NCBI RefSeq assembly: GCF_018100985.1
Contig: NZ_JAGJEI010000006.1
Coordinates: 62,001 to 126,000, forward strand
Reading direction: 5' to 3'
Origin: Pseudoalteromonas sp. MMG007
GTDB taxonomy: Bacteria > Pseudomonadota > Gammaproteobacteria > Enterobacterales > Alteromonadaceae
Length of the DNA stretch: 64,000 nucleotides
Under the pieces are notes generated by a model. The model made no database searches and had not been told where the DNA came from. It saw only the letters and a program-made list of their open reading frames with translations. Positions within the stretch are counted from its first letter, which is position 1. Every line of letters begins with the position of its first letter. Positions 54,224-64,000 of the stretch are shown in pieces. The position numbers were made by a program, and so were the translations under genes.

Positions 54224-57200
54224 TGAAAGCAAAAGCGGTCTGTTTTTTTTGTTTTAGAAAGTTATGGCAAACCTGCGCCATAATTTTAGTATTACTGGCC
54301 GTTATTGTTTCAATTTTAAAGTACACACTTCCCTATGCAAACGACTATAAAGGAGATATAGAAACCTACCTCCATGATAAGTTTGCAATCAGTTTATCAA
54401 TCGGTGAAATATCAGCAAGCTGGCAGGGTAGTGGTCCCGCTCTTGTGCTTGAAAACCTATCATTTAAAGATAACGAAACCGCGCCCATTTCGCTCACTAT
54501 TGCAAAAACTAGCCTAGAACTTAATTTGTGGGAGAGCTTAAAATCTTTTCAGCTCAAATCTAATTACTTTGTTATTAACGGCTTTCATACAAGCGTAAAG
54601 GTCGAAAACTTATTAAAAAGTAACGACGAAGAGGTATCGTTTGAACAAAAAGAATTAATAGAAGAGCTATTTTTAGGCGAAACAGGCCACTTCGCAATAG
54701 AAAGCTCCAGTATTAGTTTTATTCTAGAAGATGGCAAAGAGCGTAAGCTACTTTTAAAAAATATTGTATGGCAAAACGAAAACGAGCAGCATTTAGGGAG
54801 TGGTAGTTTAGCGCTACCGGGTATTTCCGTTGGAAGCTTTGATGCGCGCATTGCACTTACCGGCGATACCATTGAACAAATAGCTGGCGATATGTATGTA
54901 CAAGCTAACCAGGTGGATGTATCTAATTGGTTAGCGCAATATATTAATACCGAAAAACAGCAGCTGCATAGCGATATTAATTTACAAGCTTGGCTAAAAT
55001 TTAATGAAGGCCAAGTAAGAGATATTAAAATGCAGTGGCTACCTAGCCTTGTGCGTTGGCAACGAGATGATCAAAGCCAACAAGTAAGCTTAAGCGAAGG
55101 CGGTTTTCATTTATACCCAGAGCAAAACAGTTGGCACCTAAAAAGTACCGGTTTAGCGTTCAATAGTAACGATAAAACGTGGCCAAGCCTTGAATTTGAA
55201 GCGCAGCTAGGTAAACAAAATAAAGTATGGCTTCATCAAGTTGATTTTGAACTGTTAAGTAACTTGGCGGGACTCAGCAATTTTAACGCTCTAGAGCCAT
55301 TACTTGCACGCCAACCAACAGGGCAGGTAAATCAAGCGTATTTAAGTTTTAGCAGTGCACAGCAATGGCAGTTGTGGTTTGAAGCAAACAATATAGGTTG
55401 GCAAGAATTAAATTCTGTACCAGCAGCGCAAGCGCTAAGAGTTGATGGCTTGCTTACGCAAAACCGTGGCCGAATAAACCTATTTGGCGAAAATGGTACG
55501 CTGGTTACAGGCGAGAGCTTTAGTGACGATATCAATTATAATCAACTCAATGTTGAGCTTGATTTAGCTAAGCGTGCAAATGGCTGGCAAATAAACAGTG
55601 ACAATATTTGGTTTGATAATAACGAAGTGACACTCGCCGCTGAGTTACAAATTAGTTTAGGCGATGATCCTCGGTTAGATCTTTATGCTGAAGCATTTGC
55701 ACCTGATGCCAAAATTGCAGGGCATTACTTTCCATTAAAAGCAATGAGCCCAGGCTTAGTGAGTTACTTAAATGGTGCAATTAAAGAGGGCGAAGTATCT
55801 AAAGCGCAAGTACTATTTGCAGGGCCGCTTTCAGGCTTTCCATTTACAGATGGTAGTGGGCAGTTCGATGTTTTAGCACAAATAGATGATGCCACTTACC
55901 AGTTTGATCCAAATTGGCCTTCGGTCAAAAACGCTAACATACAATTACATTTTGCTAATGAGCGAATGGACATTTATAGCCAGCAAGGCCAATTAGTTAA
56001 TTTAGAGCTCGGTAATAGTGTAAAAGTAAGTATTGCCGATTTAATGAATGCCGATGAACTAATAGTACAAATTGATAAAAAAGCGCCGATGGAAAAGTTA
56101 CATGACTTTTTTGCTGCCACCCCAATAGCAAACCCTCTTGCTAATATTTTTGATGTTGTGCAAGGAAAAGGTGAAGCTCAGGCCAGTATTGAGCTATTAG
56201 TTGGTGACAAATTTAAAGGTGGCGCGAGCGTTAGTGGCAAGGTAGCACTTAAAGACTTACCTCTTTATATTGCAAATCCAGGCATTGAGCTTGAAAAACT
56301 TAATGGCGAACTGACTTTTAAAAATGACAATATTCGCTTAAATAACGCCACTGCAACATGGCTTGGCATGCCGATAAAAATTGATTATGACAGCCAAAGT
56401 GACGCAAAAGATTACACCGCAAATATTAATATTAAAGCGCAACTAGATGCAGATACGTTAATCGCTAAAGCCCAAGGCATATTAAACGGCTACTTAAGCG
56501 GACAAAGTGAGGTAGATATAGGCCTTACATTAAACTTCACCGAACAAGGTTTTAATTACCGCGCTCAAGTAAATTCTGACCTACTAGGTTTAACAAGTAC
56601 TTTACCTGCACCCTATAATAAAATTAGCCAGCAAGTTTGGCCGCTTGATGGGGTAGTGCAAGGTGATGATATCTCAAACCTGATAACTGTCAATGCCAAC
56701 AAACAGCTGTTTTTTAATGCTATTTTAGAAAGTGGTAAGCCACAGTTTAGCAATGTGAATATTGTATTAGGTAAGCAAGATTTAGGGCTTAACCAAAAAG
56801 ATTTAAGTGTAAATATAAACCTCGAGAAAACTAAATTATCTCCTTGGATAGAATTAATAGATCAAATTATACATGCCGCACAATCTAAGTCAGATGTGCA
56901 ATCACAAGGTATTATGCCGCCACTTAGCGAAGTGGTTGCAAATATAAACACGCTTGATGCAAGTAATATTATTTTTAACGATTTTGAAATGCGTCTAGCG
57001 CCGTTGCAAAGCGACTTATTTTTGAAATTAAATGCAAAAGAGGCGCGTGCAGGAGTATACATTCCTACATCACAACCTAGCCAACCAATTAGAATTAACG
57101 CTGACTACTTAAGGCTTAACTTTGCTGAAAAAGTAGATCAACCGCTTGAAGTCACAGACGTACTCCCAAAAGAAAATTTAAATTGGCTTACTAAAGTGCC

Positions 57201-58077
57201 CGCAATTGAGTTTGAATGCAGTGATTGTAAAATATCGAGCTACCAGCTTGATAAAGTAAGCGCGTCGCTTGTTGGCGATGGTAAGCGTCTATCAATCTCA
57301 GAGCTTGTGGTTGATAAAGGCGATCATATATTGCGTACTAATGGTCAGTGGCAAAACGGATTAACACAGCTCAGTGGAGAGCTTAAAAGTGATGATATAG
57401 GTGCGCTCTTTGATGAGTTTGATATAACCACAGCCATTAAAGATTCTAAAGCAGATCTTAATTATAACCTTACTTGGCAAGCCGCCCCGTATGATTTTGA
57501 TGTTAAAAGCTTAAGTGGCGAGGTAGATTGGGATTTAGGAGAAGGGCACTTAACTGAAATCAGTGATGGTGGCGCACGGGTATTTTCATTGCTTAGTCTT
57601 GATTCGTTAGTGCGTAAGCTAAAGCTTGATTTTAGAGACGTATTTTCAAAAGGTTTTTTTTACAATAGCCTGCAAGGCACTATGCAATTAGAAAACGGCA
57701 TTGCTTATACAAAAGATACACAAATGGATGGTGTACCCGCCGATTTAACTATTAAAGGCTATGCAAATTTAAATACCCTCGATATAGACTACGACCTAGC
57801 AGTTGCTCCGCAAGTTACCTCGAGTATTCCTGTAATCGTGGCTTGGATGGTAAACCCTGTAACAGGGCTTGCAGCATTGGCACTTGATAAAGTAATTCAT
57901 TCAGCCAGGGTGATCTCCGAGATCAATTTTAAGGTGACAGGTAAAATGAACGATCCGGTGGTACAAGAACTTGATAGAAAAAGCCGTGAGGTTACTTTGC
58001 CACAAGCGGCTCAAAATCAGCCACAAGCATCAGTCGATTTAAAACTTAAAGATGCACAAGTAACAGTAACGCAATGA
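54223..58077 (+). CDS. yhdP: YhdP, AsmA-like envelope lipid-transport protein
   Basis: A 1284-residue inner-membrane-anchored, bridge-like protein of the AsmA family; in E. coli YhdP, TamB and YdbH carry phospholipids to the outer membrane. A membrane helix lies at about 15-33, and almost all the rest is periplasmic beta-rich sequence. The C-terminal AsmA2-type part has FSLLSLDSLVRKLKLDFRDV and ends with VPVIVAWMVNP-like hydrophobic sequence (SSIPVIVAWMVNPVTGLAAL). The size agrees with E. coli YhdP (1266). It overlaps rng by 1 bp. Confidence 0.93.
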   Translation: MKAKAVCFFCFRKLWQTCAIILVLLAVIVSILKYTLPYANDYKGDIETYLHDKFAISLSIGEISASWQGSGPALVLENLSFKDNETAPISLTIAKTSLELNLWESLKSFQLKSNYFVINGFHTSVKVENLLKSNDEEVSFEQKELIEELFLGETGHFAIESSSISFILEDGKERKLLLKNIVWQNENEQHLGSGSLALPGISVGSFDARIALTGDTIEQIAGDMYVQANQVDVSNWLAQYINTEKQQLHSDINLQAWLKFNEGQVRDIKMQWLPSLVRWQRDDQSQQVSLSEGGFHLYPEQNSWHLKSTGLAFNSNDKTWPSLEFEAQLGKQNKVWLHQVDFELLSNLAGLSNFNALEPLLARQPTGQVNQAYLSFSSAQQWQLWFEANNIGWQELNSVPAAQALRVDGLLTQNRGRINLFGENGTLVTGESFSDDINYNQLNVELDLAKRANGWQINSDNIWFDNNEVTLAAELQISLGDDPRLDLYAEAFAPDAKIAGHYFPLKAMSPGLVSYLNGAIKEGEVSKAQVLFAGPLSGFPFTDGSGQFDVLAQIDDATYQFDPNWPSVKNANIQLHFANERMDIYSQQGQLVNLELGNSVKVSIADLMNADELIVQIDKKAPMEKLHDFFAATPIANPLANIFDVVQGKGEAQASIELLVGDKFKGGASVSGKVALKDLPLYIANPGIELEKLNGELTFKNDNIRLNNATATWLGMPIKIDYDSQSDAKDYTANINIKAQLDADTLIAKAQGILNGYLSGQSEVDIGLTLNFTEQGFNYRAQVNSDLLGLTSTLPAPYNKISQQVWPLDGVVQGDDISNLITVNANKQLFFNAILESGKPQFSNVNIVLGKQDLGLNQKDLSVNINLEKTKLSPWIELIDQIIHAAQSKSDVQSQGIMPPLSEVVANINTLDASNIIFNDFEMRLAPLQSDLFLKLNAKEARAGVYIPTSQPSQPIRINADYLRLNFAEKVDQPLEVTDVLPKENLNWLTKVPAIEFECSDCKISSYQLDKVSASLVGDGKRLSISELVVDKGDHILRTNGQWQNGLTQLSGELKSDDIGALFDEFDITTAIKDSKADLNYNLTWQAAPYDFDVKSLSGEVDWDLGEGHLTEISDGGARVFSLLSLDSLVRKLKLDFRDVFSKGFFYNSLQGTMQLENGIAYTKDTQMDGVPADLTIKGYANLNTLDIDYDLAVAPQVTSSIPVIVAWMVNPVTGLAALALDKVIHSARVISEINFKVTGKMNDPVVQELDRKSREVTLPQAAQNQPQASVDLKLKDAQVTVTQ

Positions 58078-58913
58078 ACAACACTGATATACTCGGCACC
58101 TCCACAATAGTGGCACTGCAAATGTGTTCCGGGCAAAACCCTGATGACAACATAGCAAGCTTAAAGCAAGCACTTAAAACACTTCCAGCAACTAGACCAT
58201 TACTTGTATGCTTGCCTGAGGCTTTTTTAGTGTTTAGTAAAAGCGCAAACGATACGTTACTTGTTGCTAAGCAAGTTGAGCAATATAAATTACAACTTAG
58301 TGAGTTGTGCCAACACCATAATATTTGGATAAATGCTGGCACAATGCCTGAGCCATTTAACGAACATAAATATTATTCAGCATCGCACTTATATAATAAT
58401 CAAGGCGAGCTGGTTGCAACGTATAACAAAATACATTTATTTGATGTAAACGTAGATGATAAAACAGGTCGCTATCGAGAGTCAGACTCTACCCAAGCAG
58501 GTAATGATGTTGTGGTTGTAGACTCTCCCTTTGGTAAAATTGGCCTAACAGTATGTTATGATCTGCGTTTCAGTGGGCTATTTAATGAACTCGCTCGCCA
58601 AGGCGCTGAAATTATTTTAGTACCCAGTGCATTTACAGTCCCTACAGGGCAAGCACATTGGCAACCGTTATTAACGGCGCGTGCAATAGAAACACAATGT
58701 TATGTAATTGCCGCTGCGCAATACGGAACACATGAAAATGGCCGACAAACGTATGGCCACAGCATTATTATTTCACCGTGGGGCGAGCAACTTTCAGTGC
58801 TGCCAAGCGGAGTTGGGTTTATAAGCGGTCACGTAGACTTAAACCAATTAAATAAAATTAGAAGAGATATGCCTGTGCAATCTCATCAACGATTTAGAGA
58901 GCATTTATTATGA
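58074..58913 (+). CDS. Nitrilase-family amidase (Nit1-like)
   Basis: A 279-residue carbon-nitrogen hydrolase with the catalytic triad Glu49 (CLPEAF), Lys119 (YNKIHLFDV) and Cys161 (TVCYDLRFS). The YNKIHLFDV and VCYDLRF motifs resemble those of Nit1-type deaminated-glutathione amidases, which repair a by-product of transaminases; that substrate is an inference. It overlaps yhdP and tldD by 4 bp each, a conserved trio in gammaproteobacteria. Confidence 0.88.
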   Translation: MNNTDILGTSTIVALQMCSGQNPDDNIASLKQALKTLPATRPLLVCLPEAFLVFSKSANDTLLVAKQVEQYKLQLSELCQHHNIWINAGTMPEPFNEHKYYSASHLYNNQGELVATYNKIHLFDVNVDDKTGRYRESDSTQAGNDVVVVDSPFGKIGLTVCYDLRFSGLFNELARQGAEIILVPSAFTVPTGQAHWQPLLTARAIETQCYVIAAAQYGTHENGRQTYGHSIIISPWGEQLSVLPSGVGFISGHVDLNQLNKIRRDMPVQSHQRFREHLL

Positions 58914-60349
58914 ATTCGGTTGAACAGCATTTATTACACGACAGCCAGCTAAATCGAGAAGAACTCGAAAAAACGCTCGGCTATATTCATCAGCATAAAG
59001 TGGATTACGCCGATTTATACTTTCAATCAAGCCATCACGAATCGTGGGTGCTAGAAGATGGTTTAGTTAAAGAGGGCTCTTACAACGTTGAACGTGGTGT
59101 CGGTGTGCGTGCAGTAAGCGGCGAAAAAACAGGTTTTTCTTACTCTGATGCAATAAACCTAGAAGCGTTAAATAAAGCGGCTACTGCGGCTCGTAGCATT
59201 GCAGATGCAGGCGAAGATAAAGCAATAAAAGTATTTAGTGATGTAAAAGCAAAAGAGCAATTTGCGCCGCACCAACCAATTTCAAGCATGAGTGATAACG
59301 ATAAAGTAAGCTTATTACGTGAGCTTGAAAACTACATTCGTGAACTCGCACCCGATGCAGAGCAAGTAATTAGCTCAATGTCGGCAGTGTACGAAGAGGT
59401 ATTGATTGCCGCAAGTGACGGTACATTTGCCACCGATATTCGTCCTCTTATTCGTTTAAACTGCTCAGTACTGCTTGAAAAAGGCGGCCGTCGTGAACGC
59501 GGTGGCGCAGGCGGTGGCGCACGTTTAGATTACGGTTATTTTAAAGAGTTAGTTGATGGTAAACCGCGTTGGATGGAATTCGCAGAAGAAGCGGTACGCC
59601 AAGCTAAAGTAAACCTTGAGGCTATTGATGCACCCGCGGGTACGATGGAAGTTGTACTTGGCAATGGATGGCCTGGTGTGCTTTTACACGAGGCGGTAGG
59701 GCATGGCCTTGAAGGCGACTTTAACCGTAAAGGCGCATCAGCATTTAGCGGCAAAGTAGGGCAAAAAGTAGCGTCAGAATTATGTACCGTTGTTGATGAT
59801 GGCACAATGGCAGACCGTCGCGGTTCATTGAATGTAGATGATGAAGGTACACCTGCTGCATACAATGTACTTATCGAAAATGGCATTCTAAAAGGCTACA
59901 TGCAAGATAAGCTAAACGCACGTTTAATGGGGGTTAATCCAACTGGTAACGCACGTCGTGAATCTTATGCGCACTTACCAATGCCACGCATGACTAATAC
60001 CTATATGTTAGGTGGAGAGCATAGCCAAGCCGATATCATCAGCTCAGTTAAAAAAGGTGTTTTTGCACCAAACTTTGGTGGCGGGCAGGTAGATATAACA
60101 TCAGGTAAATTTGTATTTAGCGCATCAGAAGCGTATTTAATCGAAAATGGTAAAATTACACAGCCGATTAAAGGCGCTACGCTAATTGGTAACGGCCCAG
60201 AGGTTATGCAGCAAATCTCTATGGTAGGCAACGACCTTGCGCTTGATAAAGGTGTGGGTGTATGTGGTAAAGATGGGCAAAGCGTACCTGTAGGCGTGGG
60301 TCAGCCAAGTCTTAAAATTGATCAGCTTACTGTTGGCGGTACAGCTTAA
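58910..60349 (+). CDS. tldD: Metalloprotease TldD
   Basis: TldD forms a heterodimeric metalloprotease with TldE/PmbA that degrades unfolded peptides and matures microcin-type peptides. The zinc motif is HEAVGH at 260-265, and [19 protein letters not shown] precedes it. [16 protein letters not shown] and [20 protein letters not shown] are also typical. The 479 residues match E. coli (481). The partner gene is not in this window. It is the last gene of the mreB-tldD run. Confidence 0.97.
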   Translation: MNSVEQHLLHDSQLNREELEKTLGYIHQHKVDYADLYFQSSHHESWVLEDGLVKEGSYNVERGVGVRAVSGEKTGFSYSDAINLEALNKAATAARSIADAGEDKAIKVFSDVKAKEQFAPHQPISSMSDNDKVSLLRELENYIRELAPDAEQVISSMSAVYEEVLIAASDGTFATDIRPLIRLNCSVLLEKGGRRERGGAGGGARLDYGYFKELVDGKPRWMEFAEEAVRQAKVNLEAIDAPAGTMEVVLGNGWPGVLLHEAVGHGLEGDFNRKGASAFSGKVGQKVASELCTVVDDGTMADRRGSLNVDDEGTPAAYNVLIENGILKGYMQDKLNARLMGVNPTGNARRESYAHLPMPRMTNTYMLGGEHSQADIISSVKKGVFAPNFGGGQVDITSGKFVFSASEAYLIENGKITQPIKGATLIGNGPEVMQQISMVGNDLALDKGVGVCGKDGQSVPVGVGQPSLKIDQLTVGGTA

Positions 60350-60357
60350 ATATTGCC

Positions 60358-60383
60358 AAGCGCGAAGTGAATTCGCGCTTTTT
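60358..60383. terminator. Intrinsic terminator after tldD
   Basis: Perfect 9-bp stem AAGCGCGAA / TTCGCGCTT with loop GTGAA, then TTT. It lies between the convergent tldD and the MscS-family gene. Confidence 0.8.
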
Positions 60384-60399
60384 GTGACGAAGGAAAAGT

Positions 60400-61236
60400 T
60401 TAGGCTTTTCCTTCATCCTTTTTATTTTTTTCAGCCTCTTCGTACCATAGCGCAAAAAAACACTCAGTTAATTTGTGTTCTATTTCAAGCGCTTTATCGG
60501 TCGGGCAAAATAACGTAAAGCTTGCTTTAAATTCACCTAAATCAGTGGTGCCAAAATGTATAACAGGCTCCGGTCCTGATATCTTTGCATCTAACTTTCG
60601 TTCAATCATTGAATTATAGCGGCTCGCTACGTCTTCAAATTCTTCGCAGTATTGTTTTGCTTTTTCAGTGAGTAAGCTGTGAATGGGATAAGGGTTAAAG
60701 CTCTCTCTACGCACAATAGCAAAGTGATGAGTTGCAAAGCGTTTTACAAAGTTTAAGTTTTTAATAGAACTAGTAATAAGCTTGTTATTTGGAATGTAAA
60801 TGGTCTTTCTTGAAAACTGATATGTACGAATATCAATTTCATGCATAGTGGTTTTTACCCAATCAGTTTCGGCTACTTCACCAAAATAGTCACCTACTTG
60901 TATCCAATCACCTACTCTAAATGGGCGCGTTGTTACAAGATAAAAAAAGCCGATAACACATTGAATAAACTCACGTGTTGCAAGCACAATAGCAACTGCA
61001 AAAGCTGCAATTGAAAGCGCAAAATTTTGAATTTCGGTCGACCACACAAATAATAGCGACAGCACCATTACAAAGTTAATAAAATGCTTAATATTGTGTA
61101 ATATATACCTAATGTCTTTTTCTTTTTTTTCAGCTCGGTTTTTTGCTAGCTTATCTACAAGTACTTTTAAAACAAAAGCAACCACAAGCAAAAGCAGTGA
61201 AATAAGAAATGGGTGAGACAAAATATCTTTAAGCAT
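60400..61236 (-). CDS. MscS-family small mechanosensitive channel
   Basis: A 278-residue inner-membrane protein with helices at about 8-28 and 50-72. A third helix has the MscS pore pattern ALSIAAFAVAIVLATREFIQ and continues to FYLVTTRPFRVGDWIQVGDY. The beta domain has TTMHEIDIRTYQFSRKTIYI and IPNNKLITSSIKN. It would release solutes under hypo-osmotic stress; it belongs to the large, diverse MscS superfamily and may not be the main channel. ATG 61236 with TTGGA upstream was preferred over GTG 61266. Confidence 0.88.
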   Translation of the reverse strand: MLKDILSHPFLISLLLLVVAFVLKVLVDKLAKNRAEKKEKDIRYILHNIKHFINFVMVLSLLFVWSTEIQNFALSIAAFAVAIVLATREFIQCVIGFFYLVTTRPFRVGDWIQVGDYFGEVAETDWVKTTMHEIDIRTYQFSRKTIYIPNNKLITSSIKNLNFVKRFATHHFAIVRRESFNPYPIHSLLTEKAKQYCEEFEDVASRYNSMIERKLDAKISGPEPVIHFGTTDLGEFKASFTLFCPTDKALEIEHKLTECFFALWYEEAEKNKKDEGKA

Positions 61237-61273
61237 AAATTCCAAAACACTCGTAAATCTAAACACTAGTATA

Positions 61274-61319
61274 TTGATTTATTAAATCAATTAGCAAACT
61301 TAACTTCAAAAAGGTTAAG
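61274..61319. repeat. Two small inverted repeats upstream of the MscS-family gene
   Basis: TTGATTT / AAATCAA (61274-61290, 3-nt loop) and CTTAAC / GTTAAG (61299-61319, 9-nt spacer) lie in the 115-nt gap between two minus-strand genes. Neither has a convincing T-run; they could be weak terminators or operators. Confidence 0.3.
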
Positions 61320-61351
61320 TCGGTTTAGATTAAGGCTTAACCACCAGGATG

Positions 61352-61951
61352 TTAATTATTAAGTTGCTTGCGACAAAAAAGTACAAGCTCAATAGCCGAA
61401 ATTAAAATTAAAGTATAACCAAGTGTTTCTATCCCTTCTTCCACAATGTTTTTAACTATACGCACGTAGTTATCTCCCATTACAGCATGCCAAAATGCGC
61501 CCTTACCCATCATACGAGAAAAAGCCAGTAGCGTAACTAAGCCTGCTAAGCAAATTCCATAACTTGGTGTTTGCGCATAAGCTTGGATAGAGTTGTAAAT
61601 GGTGCCTCTTTTTGTGATTAGGTAAACGATTATACAAGCGAGTATTGAATAAACGATAGCTTGCCAAGCCCCATCAAACACATACATATCGAGGTATGTA
61701 TCAAATTCTCTTACAAACATGATTGCTGCTAGAGTCGCAAGTAATACGCAAGCTATCTTGAGTTTCGAGTTAATGCGCGAGGCATAAAAAAACAAAATAA
61801 AGCTTAGCATTGTTAAAATGTCTTGCATGTGTTCAGTAAGCGTTTCTTCGCTATAAAGTGCATTTTGCTGAAGCGTAAAGCCTTCTAGTTGAATTAAAGA
61901 GGCAATGCCTGCTAAGCATAGTAAGTAAATAAAAGATCGCAGTAAAAACAT
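61352..61951 (-). CDS. Polytopic membrane protein, unknown
   Basis: A 199-residue protein with about six hydrophobic segments. Between the third and fourth lies the polar stretch FVREFDTYLDMYVFDGAWQA, and near the end ARMMGKGAFWHAVMG-like sequence (SRMMGKGAFWHAVMGDNYVR) and NIVEEGIETLGY. These charged patches between helices look conserved-type, but I recognise no family. It lies upstream of the MscS-family gene on the same strand with a gap of about 115 nt. Confidence 0.7.
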   Translation of the reverse strand: MFLLRSFIYLLCLAGIASLIQLEGFTLQQNALYSEETLTEHMQDILTMLSFILFFYASRINSKLKIACVLLATLAAIMFVREFDTYLDMYVFDGAWQAIVYSILACIIVYLITKRGTIYNSIQAYAQTPSYGICLAGLVTLLAFSRMMGKGAFWHAVMGDNYVRIVKNIVEEGIETLGYTLILISAIELVLFCRKQLNN

Positions 61952-62161
61952 ATAAAACCAAATAGGTGACTATTGCCCGAGATTCTAATTACAAAAAGGC
62001 ATGAAAGCCAAAACAATATGGAAACTTTTTTTATATTTTTAGGTCTAACATTTTTGTTGTTAAATTAATGGGTTAGATGTGTATTTAATGTACTTTTGAT
62101 GTTTTGTTTGTAATGGTTTTAGTATGATTGTTGTGCATTAGGGTATAAATATACTGAGCAT
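61952..62161. other. AT-rich intergenic stretch without recognised features
   Basis: About 210 bp, rich in T runs, with no reading frame, repeat or promoter I could support. It should contain the promoter of the minus-strand membrane protein gene. Confidence 0.5.
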
Positions 62162-62195
62162 AAAAAAGCCCTTACTAAATAAATAGTAAAGGCTA
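62162..62195 (-). terminator. Intrinsic terminator of gor
   Basis: Read on the minus strand: AGCC-TTTACTA pairs with TAGTAA-GGGCT (one internal mismatch), then TTTTTTA. Confidence 0.8.
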
Positions 62196-62215
62196 TTATA
62201 GTTTCAAATAGATGC

Positions 62216-63577
62216 TTAGCGCATCGTTACAAATTCTTCTGAGCCTGTTGGGTGCAGCGCAACAACAGCATCAAAATCAGCTTTAGTCGCGCCCATTTTC
62301 ATGGCCACTGCAAATCCTTGAATCATTTCATCAACTGCAAAACCAATTCCGTGAAGGCCAACTACTTTTTCCTCAGGGCCAGCACATACAAGTTTCATTT
62401 TACAAGGCTGGCGGTGTTTCGTTACAGCCGTGTACATCGCCGTAAATCCAGATTGGTAAATTTTAACGTTTTCTTCGCCATACTGAGAAATCGCTTCTTG
62501 CTCAGTTAGGCCAATAGTGCCAATTGGTGGATGGCTAAATACAACCGTTGGCACTAAGTTATAATCCATTTTTAAATCATCAGGGAGCTCTTTGTTAAAC
62601 AAGCGCTCTGATAAAGTACGCCCAGCTTTAACGGCTACAGGCGTAAGTTCAATACCGTTTTCGATGATATCGCCAACAGCATAAACGTTTTTAGCTGTGG
62701 TATTTTGAAACTCATCAACTTTGACAAAACCATCGCTATTAACTTCAACGCCAGCAGCTGCAACATTAATAGCGTCTGTTGTTGGTTGGCGACCAATTGC
62801 CCAAATTACTTGGTCAACATTTTGGCTTTTACCATTATCTAAATGTAGCGTTACAGAGCCATCATCTTCTTTAACTAATTTATGAGGTACAGATTCAGTA
62901 TGAAGAGTAGGGCCCTCAGCAGCCATAACATCAACAAGTGTTTCGACTATGTATGGGTCAAAGTTACGAAGTGGAGAATGCTTACGAACAAACAAATGGG
63001 TCTCTGTGCCTAGGCCGTGTAAAACCCCTGCAAGCTCAACCGCAATGTAACCAGCGCCAATTACTGCAACGCGCTTAGGTTGTTCTTTAAGCTCAAAAAA
63101 GCCGTTAGAATCAATACCGTGTTCAGCCCCTTCAATATTAGGGATACTTGGACGCCCACCTACAGCAATTAAAATATGATCAGCGGTGTAATGCTCGCCG
63201 TTTACTTCAACCGTTTTGCTGTCTACAAATTTAGCAAAACCTTTGATTACAGTAACGCCGTTACTCGCCAGGCCACTATCATAACCTTTGTGAATTCGGC
63301 CAATGTAGGCTTCACGACTTTCTACTAATTTGCTCCAATCAAAGCCTTTAACTTCAACATTAAAACCATAGTCAGGCGCATATAAGTTAATAGCTTCAGC
63401 TACTTGAGCACCATGCCACATAACTTTTTTAGGCACACACCCTACATTTACACAGGTGCCACCCATGTGTTTTGCTTCGATAAGTGCCACTTTAGCGCCA
63501 CGCATTGCTGCACGGTTTGCTGAGGCTATACCGCCACTACCGCCACCAATTGCTATGTAATCAAAATGCTGAGCCAT
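62216..63577 (-). CDS. gor: Glutathione-disulfide reductase
   Basis: It reduces oxidised glutathione with NADPH via FAD and a redox-active disulfide. It opens with the FAD motif [18 protein letters not shown]. The disulfide is Cys42/Cys47 in [13 protein letters not shown]. The NADPH domain has [20 protein letters not shown] and [12 protein letters not shown], where the Arg residue suits NADPH. The C-terminus carries the catalytic pair His442 and Glu447 in LHPTGSEE. The 453 residues match E. coli (450). It is divergent from prlC. Confidence 0.97.
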   Translation of the reverse strand: MAQHFDYIAIGGGSGGIASANRAAMRGAKVALIEAKHMGGTCVNVGCVPKKVMWHGAQVAEAINLYAPDYGFNVEVKGFDWSKLVESREAYIGRIHKGYDSGLASNGVTVIKGFAKFVDSKTVEVNGEHYTADHILIAVGGRPSIPNIEGAEHGIDSNGFFELKEQPKRVAVIGAGYIAVELAGVLHGLGTETHLFVRKHSPLRNFDPYIVETLVDVMAAEGPTLHTESVPHKLVKEDDGSVTLHLDNGKSQNVDQVIWAIGRQPTTDAINVAAAGVEVNSDGFVKVDEFQNTTAKNVYAVGDIIENGIELTPVAVKAGRTLSERLFNKELPDDLKMDYNLVPTVVFSHPPIGTIGLTEQEAISQYGEENVKIYQSGFTAMYTAVTKHRQPCKMKLVCAGPEEKVVGLHGIGFAVDEMIQGFAVAMKMGATKADFDAVVALHPTGSEEFVTMR

Positions 63578-63696
63578 GTTTAATCCTCAAAAAATATATT
63601 CAACTATAATGTGCCGATGATAGCATATGAAAAGTGCAAGTCACCCAAGGCGATGCTGTAAAAAACCGATAAATACAACAAACGAAATTCTTTAAT

Positions 63697-63726
63697 ATGA
63701 CGATCAGTTTTATCGTAACCTATATT
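63697..63726 (+). promoter_or_regulatory. Weak candidate promoter for prlC
   Basis: ATGACG (63697-63702) and TATATT (63721-63726) are 18 bp apart, about 75 nt before prlC. The -35 match is only moderate (4 of 6). Confidence 0.3.
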
Positions 63727-63803
63727 AGACCTATCAATGGAGGCTTGTATTTCATTGTTTTGCCCCAACTTCAAATTCATAGTCAATTAAATTGAGAGAA
63801 TTC

Positions 63804-64000
63804 ATGAGCGAATTACAAATTAACCCACTCATTGGCCTTGAAGGCTTACCACCATTTTCAAAAATAAAGCCGGAGTATGTAGTACCAGCACTAAAGCACG
63901 GCATTGAACAAAGCCGCAAAGCCATTGACGATGTACTAGCGAAAGGCTCGTACACGTGGGATGATTTAGTATTACCTTTAGAAGAAGCCGACGATAAATT
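63804..64000 (+). CDS. prlC: Oligopeptidase A, N-terminal part (partial)
   Basis: The first 65 codons of a gene that runs out of the window. The start is MSELQINPLIGLEGLPPFSK, then IKPEYVVPALKHGIEQSRKA, matching the N-terminus of M3-family oligopeptidase A, a cytosolic zinc endopeptidase. GAGAGA precedes ATG 63804. The HExxH site lies beyond the window. The gor-prlC divergent pair is common in gammaproteobacteria. Confidence 0.93.
   Translation, partial: MSELQINPLIGLEGLPPFSKIKPEYVVPALKHGIEQSRKAIDDVLAKGSYTWDDLVLPLEEADDK

Noticed and set aside
63604-63786. 60-codon minus-strand frame between gor and prlC
   Set aside because: It covers the probable prlC promoter, has no ribosome site and resembles no protein.

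Overview
This window is chromosomal core DNA of a marine gammaproteobacterium of the Alteromonadales, most likely Pseudoalteromonas. The evidence is AT-rich coding sequence, gammaproteobacterial gene order (pilMNOPQ-aroK-aroB-damX-dam-rpe-gph-trpS; mreBCD-maf-rng-yhdP-nitrilase-tldD; uvrA / MFS / ssb) and a full MSHA pilus locus ending at mreB. No phage, insertion sequence, CRISPR array, tRNA or rRNA gene was seen.

Layout. 1-4.7 kb: the 3' end of a malic enzyme gene, then the methionine block metJ (minus) and metB-metL (plus). A MetJ-box-like site lies before metB, and an unusual 267-nt hairpin-rich spacer separates metB from metL. 4.7-7.2 kb: mrcA (PBP1A, minus). 7.3-12.2 kb: the pilMNOPQ type IV pilus alignment and secretin operon. 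12.3-19.3 kb: aroK, aroB, damX, dam, rpe, gph and trpS, with two small membrane or exported genes on the minus strand converging on dam. 19.3-23.1 kb: a little-characterised island. A transmembrane winged-helix regulator with a large periplasmic part is divergent from a Ser-rich secreted protein, a TraB/GumN-family protein and a 24-residue hydrophobic peptide whose start overlaps the TraB stop. 23.2-28.3 kb: uvrA (minus), a YajR-like MFS transporter and ssb.

28.4-47.5 kb: the MSHA pilus locus. mshH (CsrD-like) is cut off from mshI by an oppositely oriented PLP-dependent deaminase/desulfhydrase-type gene. mshI, a PilN-like gene, mshJ, K, L, M, N, E, G, B, A, C, D, O, P and Q then run head to tail, mostly overlapping. 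47.6-49.7 kb: a secreted coiled-coil/PEGA/SUMF1-fold protein. 49.8-60.3 kb: a compact run from mreB to tldD with junctions of 1-8 nt. 60.4-64.0 kb: an MscS-family channel, an unknown membrane protein and gor, all minus, then the start of prlC.

How the genes work together. The window holds two complete PilM/N/O/P/Q-type alignment and secretin sets, one for the twitching-type pilus and one for MSHA. It also holds cell-wall genes (PBP1A, MreBCD, DamX) and DNA-maintenance genes (Dam, UvrA, SSB). MshE carries both copies of the c-di-GMP-binding MshEN motif, which links MSHA assembly to surface-attachment signalling. The likeliest under-described elements are the 19.3-23.1 kb island with its micro-ORF and operator-like repeats, the metB-metL spacer, the SUMF1-fold protein after mshQ, and a 13-bp perfect palindrome at the head of mshI.
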